From the NCBI GenBank assembly GCA_028565635.1, contig JAOXYB010028623.1:1-15207 (forward strand): a stretch of 15,207 nt of DNA. The letters are read 5' to 3'. Every line of letters starts with the position of its first letter. Position 1 is the first letter of the stretch. Positions 8,896-15,207 of the stretch are shown here, in pieces. The notes under the pieces are model-generated. The model searched no databases. It saw only the letters and a program-made list of their open reading frames with translations, and was not told where the DNA came from. Source of the stretch: Phoronis ovalis (taxonomy: Eukaryota; Phoronida; Phoronidae). Made by a program: the position numbers and the translations under genes.

Positions 8896-10010
8896 CTGAA
8901 AGGAAATCGGGAACAAATTGTAATACTGAAAAAAAAGTTGTTACATATCTTTTGCATTATTCTAAACTAAGTTTATACTCGAAAAAATCATTGCGCTAAA
9001 GTTTACTCCATTAATTTTTTGGATGTACATTGTACTTGTTTCTTGTAGGTGTTTGAACAGAATAATCTATATTTCTATATTGAGTTACTTGAATAATTAT
9101 AATATCCCATTTGATTAATTGTAAATAAATATGTTGTGTCATAAGAGGTATTTTTATTTCATAACAAGACTAAAATATGAGGTTTCATTTGTATTACAAA
9201 GATCACAGTCTTATTTTCAAAGGAATATAAATTATTGTAAACTCATGAAATGATATCAAATAAACCTGAAAGAATCTTTACAGGTCTCTCTTTTCATAAC
9301 AATATTATTTCTGAAAATAAGATTATAATCTCACAGTATTAATTTGTTGAATGCAGATTTACAAAGGTATTTAAGGTTAGAGCATAGCACAATGTCCACA
9401 AAGGAAGTGCATGGTTTTAAATGAGGTGAAGTTAAGCAACTCAAAAGCTTGAAATACTTAATATTAAACTTGGTTTACTACTTGTTATTCAAATATTGAA
9501 GACATTAAAGCTTGGAGAAATGTCCTTATATTTATTATAATCTCAAAATAAATATCATGCTCATCAAGTATGTAAACTCACTTAGTAGATAGAAAATCTA
9601 AGTTTCTAAATGTTATTTATTTTCCAAACCTGTACAGGTATAAAATACTTAAATATAATTAAAGGTTTCTTAGCTTAGAGTAGGTAATGCTTGGAGCTTT
9701 ATGGGTTCATGTGGTGTGCAAGTTAGCTATTCAACATTTTCACCAACAGATAATCAATCATATTTTGAAATGTCACACTTTCTAAAAATCGTCTGAATTG
9801 CTAGAACACACATCTGTCAAAAAAAATTTGTGCGGGAGATTGTATATTTACAGACAATTTTCTACTGAAAGTGTTGGCAAAAAACATGTTACAAGTGGGT
9901 CTCACAATCACAATGAGAGACTTGACAGCTATGAGAGCAGGCTCCAATTTAATATTTTGCACATTGCCCACAGCCAAAACAACCATAAATATATTAGCAT
10001 GAACTTTTAC
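8896..10010 (-). other. Intron 2 of the PDZ gene
   Basis: 1115 bp, donor AAGAG/gtaaaa and acceptor cctttcag, phase 1. It is very AT-rich with no convincing exon or repeat. The + strand open frame starting at 9798 overlaps exon 2 in antisense and is not a gene. Confidence 0.8.
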
Positions 10011-10965
10011 CTCTTTGGCTGGTCAGATCTGAATACGATAATCCCTGTTTGCGTGCTATCTTCTCTGACTGTGTTGTATCCTTGGCTGATGCCTTTGACT
10101 TGTTTACATTTACATTATGATTTTGTGAATCTGATGGACTAGAATAATTTGAAGAAATTGATACATCCATTGCACTATCATGTGAATCTGGACTTAATAG
10201 TCTTTTACTAGCACCTTCTCGAAACAGCAAACGAGAGTCACGACAGATTTCTGTTTGCTGCATAATTTGTTTGCCAATTGCAGTTCCTTTTACTGAGAGA
10301 TTTTCTGAACTTGCATACTTCTTGTCTTTATCCTTACCACTGGATTTACGTTTAGATTTTTTAAGCTGAACAGGTGAGCTGTCATCTTGTAATAAAAGAT
10401 TTAAACTTTGTTGATTTTTTCTCATCCTCTCTTTGAGAGATGACTGTGATTGCTTTGATGATTCTATGGAGTCCCCATTTTCAGCAGCAAATTTATTAGA
10501 TTGTCTACTATTTGGTCTTTTCATTAATTCACCTATCAACTGAGATCTGTCTTCTTTACTTTTAAGTTTTGCCAACAGTTTTTCTGTCCTAGATGGTGGC
10601 CTGTTGAAGGTATCACCATCACCTGAAACTGGTATCCCAATAACACTTGAGGGACGTTGCTGTCGAAATTTCTCAAATGATTTTATCCTTAATTCTTGCG
10701 ATTTGTTCCTAATTTCATTCCTCACATCTGTACTTAATTTCCCACCTAAAACACTAGAAGGTCGTTGTCGTGGTAATGGGGCTGTGTCATCTACATCATC
10801 GTCTAATCGTCTCCGTGTCGCCAGGCCCAATGAACTAGTGGGTCGTAAACTTTTTTCATCCCTACTTTCCCGACGTTTGAAAGCATTTGGATATTTCGTA
10901 CGGAGTTGCTCATAGAATGGTGTTGTGAGACGAGGGTACTCTTGACTAATATCAATTTCTTTGTG
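10011..10965 (-). CDS. PDZ gene exon 2: basic region with RPSSVxG repeats
   Basis: 955 bp, acceptor tattttcag/CACAAAG and donor CAAAGAG/gtaaaa, phase 0 in and phase 1 out, 318 codons. It begins HKEIDISQEYPRLTTPFYEQL, a stretch with aromatic residues that may be a small folded or binding segment (about 142-170). Three copies of a short motif follow: RPTSSLG (182-188), RPSSVLG (209-215) and RPSSVIG (245-251), with related RPPS and RPNS later. Between them lie DDDVDDTAP and basic predicted-helical pieces (KSFEKFRQQ, KLLAKLKSKEDR, SLKERMRK). The rest is Lys/Ser-rich (KKSKRKSSGKDKDKK), ending YSDLTSQR. No enzymatic domain is recognised. Residue numbers assume the start at 14394. Confidence 0.93.
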
Positions 10966-12398
10966 CTGAAAATATAAAACTAGTAGTTTTATCCACATAC
11001 TCATTTCTTAAATTTTCTAAACAAAGATCATAAACTGAGATCTAATATGACTACAGAGTTTTAATAAACACACTCCTCAAACACGCAGGAACACATACAC
11101 ACCTTGAAAAAGTTACTGCACATTGCATAAATTACTCATGAACAGTGCTCAGAGCCAACAAAGGCAATTGGATTGACTTTAAACTGTATTACAAGCAATC
11201 TGGTTGTCAATGCTTTTGAGCAGCATAAAACAACCTAAAACTTGTTAGGTTCCTAAACTTAAGTTTTGTAATTATACTATTTTTTAGTTACCTCTTTAAA
11301 ATTATTTAGACAGTTACAATGATACACAACACACCATGAAATAAATTATCATCATGGTCAACATAATCTATACATATATATTACATATATGATATGCTGA
11401 AAAGTTGATATTGGTGCTGTAAACAATGCCTTTCTCTTAAAACTTTTTTCAAGCCATATATTTACCTATATAGGAATGATATCCCTGGACTTTATTAACA
11501 GCTCAAAGATCAGTAGTTGTACTCTAATTATTTATTGTCATGCACTTATATAATACTTTGTATTATTCTAACAATGAAAGAAAATTCAATTAAATCTATT
11601 ATCAGTTTTAAAAACAAAAGGTATTAACAGTACTATAGAAAATTCAGGAGTAAAACATCGATTCTATTCTACACTAGTAACACTTCATGACCTTCATTAA
11701 TTTTTCATATTCAAAACACCTTTATAAATATAAATCCTCAAATAATGTTGGAAATAGTCATTTCGCTATTCTGAGATCGCTATATTAATGACTAAATAAG
11801 AAAATGCAAGAATTTAGTGGGGCCCTTGTAATCTAGTGTATCCAACTCAGTTCACCAAGAAGAGTGCACAGTATTCTATATACAATAATATTTATTATAT
11901 CATATTAAAAATTGAAACACTCACTATTAACTACCAGAGTAAAATACGAGGGTATTACCAATAAATTTAGATTTCTTTGCCAAGTGTTGTAACTTTTTAG
12001 ATATAGTTCTGTGACTCGAATGATTTCTAATATTTTTCTTTGTTCTTTTGGGATCGGAAATCTGTATTTTAATTTATCTTGATTACTCAAAATTCAGCAT
12101 TAATATCTATAGCTATTACCTGTTTTAATTTGGCATGTCTATCTAAATATGCAGATCAATAATGCAGTATTCAGGAAATTACATTTGTATTGGCAGATTT
12201 ACTGAGAATAGATTATTATAATAAGAACATGTGCAAATATAGAAGGCCATCTTCTTTTTCAATATATAACTGAGTGCTTGTCAGATCAAACAGTTATCAT
12301 TTTAGGCAAATGTAATAAAGGTCTCTTCAAAATAAAGATATATATCTATACTACTAAATGAATGGACTCAATTGTTGTCACCAATACTATGTTTAGAC

Positions 12399-12642
12399 AC
12401 ACCTCTATCGAGGTGTAACCACGTCCGGTCGAATACTTACATTTTCATTGACAGTATATATTACTGTCGATGTCGTACGTCCCGTGCCCGTTGCATATTT
12501 GTATGTTTCACGCTTGCAACCGCCGGTTCCTAGTGTTTAACTCAGACACTAATATTCCCCTAGAGTTTAACCTAGACATTATGTGGCCTACTGTAATCTA
12601 TATGAGGATCGTACCCCATGAGAATCGGAGGTCCGTTTTTAG

Positions 12643-12678
<36 letters not shown>

Positions 12679-12690
12679 TATACATATATT
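12399..12690. repeat. Palindrome-rich insertion-like island ending in a TA/CA microsatellite
   Basis: Within the AT-rich intron this stretch is clearly GC-richer. It holds three inverted repeats: ACACCTC..GAGGTGT (12399-12416, 4 nt loop), CATTGACAGTA..TACTGTCGATG (12446-12472, one mismatch, 5 nt loop), and TAGTGT..ACACTA (12531-12551). The last is part of a spaced duplication, 12531-12551 against 12561-12581 (about 17 of 21 identical). It ends in (TA)14 at 12643-12670 followed by (CA)4. It could be a remnant of a small non-autonomous transposon, but terminal inverted repeats are not evident. Confidence 0.5.
12643..12678. repeat. (TA)14(CA)4 microsatellite
   Basis: Twenty-eight bases of uninterrupted TA are followed by four CA units and then TATACATATATT. 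This is a simple compound microsatellite, likely length-variable. Confidence 0.97.
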
Positions 12691-13971
12691 GGGTTTAATG
12701 GGTTGTCTAAGTTCCAAAATGAACAAATGCAAAAAGACTTGTAGATCCAGAAATATATATTTTGTGATGTTTTTATTGCATTATACAGACATCATTGCAG
12801 AGTTCCTAGCTGCTATAAAGTTTTGGTGATCTCAAAAGTATTAGAAAATATTGTACATATCTGGTTTAGATGAAAAGGTAGTTCAGATAATATGATTTGA
12901 TTTTTATCATTTCAAATCTAACTAATTAACTAATATTGTATTAAATAAAAAGTTGAATATCTCTTCATTAAATATCTTGTATGCTAGATAGCCATTAGTC
13001 CTTAACATTTTAAATAACTATATAAAGTGAAACCTTCTGTGAAAGAATAGTTCCCTTCCAAAGCTGTTACAAATTCTAAAGCAATTTAAGTTTTTAAACA
13101 AAATTTTTGCATCTTTTGATAATTAATTCAATTATCTAAAAGGACACTGCTGTTCCAACAAATTGGTTTAAAGCTCTGAGATTATCTTAGTGTGTGGACC
13201 TGACAGGATGTGCACCTGATATGTCTCTTTGGTAGCCATTTACACGGAAAGTGATAGGTGGTGCTTAACAATTGTGAACAATAGTCATGGTGGAAAAAAA
13301 AATTCATCAACAAAGTTAGCCGTTTCAAATTTTTGTGTGTATTACACAGGAATTCGCAATGACTTCTGGAGTAGCTGAAGTTGAATTTCGATACACAGTG
13401 AGTATCCAGAAGATGATAAATTATAAACTCAGATGGTAGGAATTACATATTTCCGAAGGTTTAAATTGTGGAGACACTTTAACTATGAAATGATAGCAGA
13501 CAGTCAAGGATGTTGGCTATCGCCTAACAAGTCAGATTATCAAGAGGCGTAGCAAGAGCGCCATGAAACCAGGACTAGATATGTATCTACTTGTTCACAA
13601 TATCTCAAATAACAGTATCAAAATAAAAGGTTTGTTTTAAAACCATACAGGAACCAGTGTGGCAACATTCAGAATACGATGGGGTATTGTTTTGGATTTT
13701 TTTTGGGTATATTATGGGGGTCCTTATTTTGACATTTTATTATAAATTTTATTACAAATTATAACTAAGATATTAGCAGTGACTTGCGAATAAACCACAT
13801 TATAGTTCTAACCAAATACGACTGTCCAATCTAATACATTTTAAAATACGAATAGACGTGTTGACATTTTGGTGTTATTTCATACATCATGATACATTTA
13901 TAATAAATAATACCTGGCACTTTGTCGGACTTGAATACATTATAATAATTTATATAGTCTCAGTATCATAC

Positions 13972-14394
13972 CTGAGAATGAGATGTCAACTGACTAACTT
14001 CATCATTCTCTGCATCTTCATTTCCAATATATGAATCTTGAAGGACGGTTTCGTTCATATGTATGCTTCTATTTCCATGGTTTAAGTACAAACTTGATTT
14101 TTGAATTTTGGAATGATTGGCGGTATTTTGCAAATTGGTTGTCAGACCGTTGGTAATGGTTGACGAGTTACTTGATAACAGGTGTTTGCCCATGGAAAGC
14201 ACAAGTTCTTCTAAGGTCGGATCATCAACTGTGTCTTCTCCCCGGCTCCTAGAACGCTGATACCTCTGGTTGTCCCTGTATTGCATTATATCCATGTTTT
14301 GATGGACATTTTGGACGGAATGTACACGAAAACTTCTTGCTTTACCTCGCCATCTTTTCGTATTTTGTTGAATAAACAATGTGTAGAACGTCAT
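13972..14394 (-). CDS. PDZ gene exon 1 (first coding exon; start uncertain)
   Basis: The 3' border ACATCTCATTCTCAG/gtatga is clear, phase 0, and joins exon 2 as SHSQ-HKEIDIS. The coding part includes RYQRSRSRGED and TVDDPTLEELVLSMGKHLL, the latter a likely short helix, then Asn/Ser-rich sequence. The first in-frame ATG after an upstream TGA is at 14394-14392 (MTFYTLFIQQNTK), but its context is poor. The ATG at 14295-14293 (MDIMQYRDNQ) has A at -3 and G at +4 and may be the real start, shortening the protein by 33 residues to 1354. An acceptor-like ttgtttcttag before 14498 would allow a spliced 5' UTR. That this is the first coding exon is inferred from the close, divergent XPR1. Confidence 0.75.
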
Positions 14395-14724
14395 ATGCAC
14401 AGAAATTAATGACGTTCATAATTTGTGAAAGAAAACAGGCATAATTTGTTTAGTTTATTACTTCGTGGTATTGAAAATAATACAATATTTGCTAAAGACT
14501 AAGAAACAAAAATATATTTATCATTAATCTACTTGTTTGTTTTAGAATTTTCAGTAATTATCTTACAGCTGTACTTGAGTAATTGATACAGAAAAATAAT
14601 ACTTTCAGACTTAATAAGGTAGTAAACAAGCTGCAGATGGAGCGTTTGTATTTCGTGTCGATAAAGTTAAGGGAGCTATGAGTGGAGCTTCTTAATCGTT
14701 AATTGCTAGCAGTAGTTAAACACA
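14395..14724. promoter_or_regulatory. Short divergent intergenic region, probable shared promoter of the PDZ gene and XPR1
   Basis: Only 330 bp separate the first possible PDZ-gene ATG (minus) from the XPR1 ATG (plus), so both 5' UTRs and core promoters must lie here or overlap. No convincing TATA box is placed for either side. The region is AT-rich on the PDZ-gene side and more mixed near XPR1. On the minus strand it contains ATGs that would open short upstream frames. An in-frame TAG at 14713 closes the XPR1 frame upstream. Confidence 0.6.
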
Positions 14725-14793
14725 ATGAAGTTTGCAGAACATCTTTCGGCCCATATTACGCCAGAATGGCGCACACAGTATATACAATACGAG
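14725..14793 (+). CDS. XPR1: XPR1, first coding exon (SPX-domain phosphate exporter, partial)
   Basis: The first 23 residues, beginning [16 protein letters not shown] and ending QYIQYE, are the highly conserved N terminus of XPR1, the start of its SPX domain. XPR1 is a multi-pass membrane protein that exports inorganic phosphate. Its cytosolic SPX domain senses inositol pyrophosphates, and a C-terminal EXS region follows the membrane segments (family knowledge). The ATG has A at -3 and an in-frame TAG 12 bases upstream, so the start is secure. A consensus donor GAG/gtaagt at 14793/14794 ends the exon in phase 0, right after the first SPX helix. The rest of the gene lies beyond the window. The open frame continues to 14964, but that is intron. 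Confidence 0.94.
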
Positions 14794-15207
14794 GTAAGTG
14801 TAGGCCGTACTGTAGTAGAAAGTCTATTCACTATTGAGTATTGGCTATTGCAACATTTTAATACAGGGAGTCTAGAGACGTGTGTATTGAGTATTAGAGA
14901 ATGGGATGGTGATACTGGTAGTGTAATTTTTTTTACGTCAGATTTCTACTTTCTCCTATCTTGATACTTTACGTTAAATTTGGACTACATCCATGTGTGA
15001 CATTGTGCATTGGGGTCAGCTCGATAAGCCGACATCTCATTAGTCTGACATCGCATTACCCCGGTGGGGTGGTCAATATGAAAGTGTTCCAACAAAATTT
15101 CGCGTGAAAGGGTATGTTTTTCGAACCGCTGGCGCGTTACGTGCTTAGGGTCTGTTTTTTGGCTAAAATCACGAAAAGGGGTGTTTTTTTTGGAGGTGTG
15201 ACACTTC
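14794..15207 (+). other. XPR1 intron 1 (partial), with repeat-like sequence
   Basis: The intron starts gtaagtgtag and is cut by the window edge. From about 15000 it is GC-richer. It holds a near-identical 12-mer pair (GACATCTCATTA at 15031, GACATCGCATTA at 15047). It also has three related G-rich/T-rich blocks: GGGTATGTTTTT near 15110, GGGTCTGTTTTTT near 15148 and GGGGTGTTTTTTTT near 15178. This looks like a dispersed repeat whose right end is outside the window. No second XPR1 exon is seen. Confidence 0.7.

Larger units (their letters stand above)
10966..13971 (-). other. Intron 1 of the PDZ gene
   Basis: About 3.0 kb, donor TCTCAG/gtatga and acceptor tattttcag, phase 0. It is mostly AT-rich. 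It contains the palindrome-rich, GC-richer island at 12399-12690 with a TA microsatellite, and a possible tiny + strand exon at 13350-13397. Exons 1 and 2 join in phase without anything between them, but an extra phase-0 exon in here cannot be ruled out by eye. The minus frame at 11905-12090 has no coding signature. Confidence 0.75.
3114..14394 (-). other. Gene: large disordered protein with a C-terminal PDZ domain, nine coding exons (possible KIAA1614 counterpart)
   Basis: I assembled the coding exons, in transcription order, as 14394-13972, 10965-10011, 8895-8799, 8101-7952, 7302-5464, 5294-5135, 4419-4280, 4032-3833 and 3313-3114. Every intron begins with GT and ends with AG. Junction phases run 0,1,2,2,2,0,2,1 and the frame stays open throughout (4164 nt, about 1387 residues plus TGA). 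Most of the protein is Ser/Lys/Asn-rich and looks disordered. Short motifs recur in it: RPSSVxG, DDVDDTxP and PYATV. A basic region (about 1190-1260) precedes one PDZ domain (about 1295-1379). A protein of this build is likely a cytoplasmic scaffold or adaptor; that role is inference. It starts 330 bp from XPR1 and is divergent to it. In human, from memory, XPR1 is next to KIAA1614, so orthology is plausible but untested. Exons missed inside the 3 kb intron 1 cannot be excluded. Confidence 0.85.

Noticed and set aside
11905-12090. A minus-strand frame of 61 residues in intron 1 as a missing exon
   Set aside because: No good splice borders bound it in phase 0, and it has no similarity to the Ser/Lys-rich style of the rest of the protein.
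14794-14964. Continuation of the XPR1 frame to 14964 as part of the protein
   Set aside because: A consensus GAG/gtaagt donor lies exactly where the conserved residues stop. The following residues have no SPX character.

Overview
The window is nuclear DNA of an animal, probably an invertebrate bilaterian. It is AT-rich (roughly two thirds by eye), its genes are split by GT..AG introns of about 0.2 to 3 kb, and its two recognisable proteins are metazoan. I cannot name the phylum; a spiralian such as a mollusc would fit, but nothing here proves it. There are no bacterial features.

Layout. (1) Positions 1-165 hold the end of an open frame on the + strand, the probable last coding piece of an unidentified gene with an IQ-like basic motif, followed by AATAAA signals. 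(2) Positions 166-3113 are intergenic sequence plus the likely 3' UTR of the next gene. (3) Positions 3114-14394 on the minus strand hold one large gene that I assembled from nine coding exons. All eight junctions have GT..AG borders and matching phases, and the total of 4164 nt encodes about 1387 residues plus stop. The protein is long, low-complexity and rich in Ser and Lys, and it carries short repeated motifs. It ends in a single C-terminal PDZ domain split over the last two exons. (4) Positions 14395-14724 are a short gap between two divergent genes. (5) Positions 14725-14793 on the + strand are the first coding exon of XPR1, the SPX-domain phosphate exporter. It is followed by intron 1, which contains repeat-like sequence up to the window edge.

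The XPR1 neighbour matters for naming the PDZ gene. From memory, human XPR1 lies next to KIAA1614 on 1q25, so the minus-strand gene may be the invertebrate counterpart of KIAA1614. That name rests on synteny, not on a sequence comparison.

The most unusual structure is a 9 x 28 bp tandem array (4891-5142). It begins inside the last bases of exon 6 of the PDZ gene and runs into intron 6. Each unit repeats the exon-intron border, so the intron opens with nine near-identical 5' splice sites, eight of them perfect copies. Use of any but the first would bring in a stop codon and remove the PDZ domain. Other points of interest are the repeated PYATV-type and RPSSVxG motifs in the protein, a short palindrome-rich insertion beside a TA microsatellite in intron 1, and nuclear-receptor-like direct repeats.
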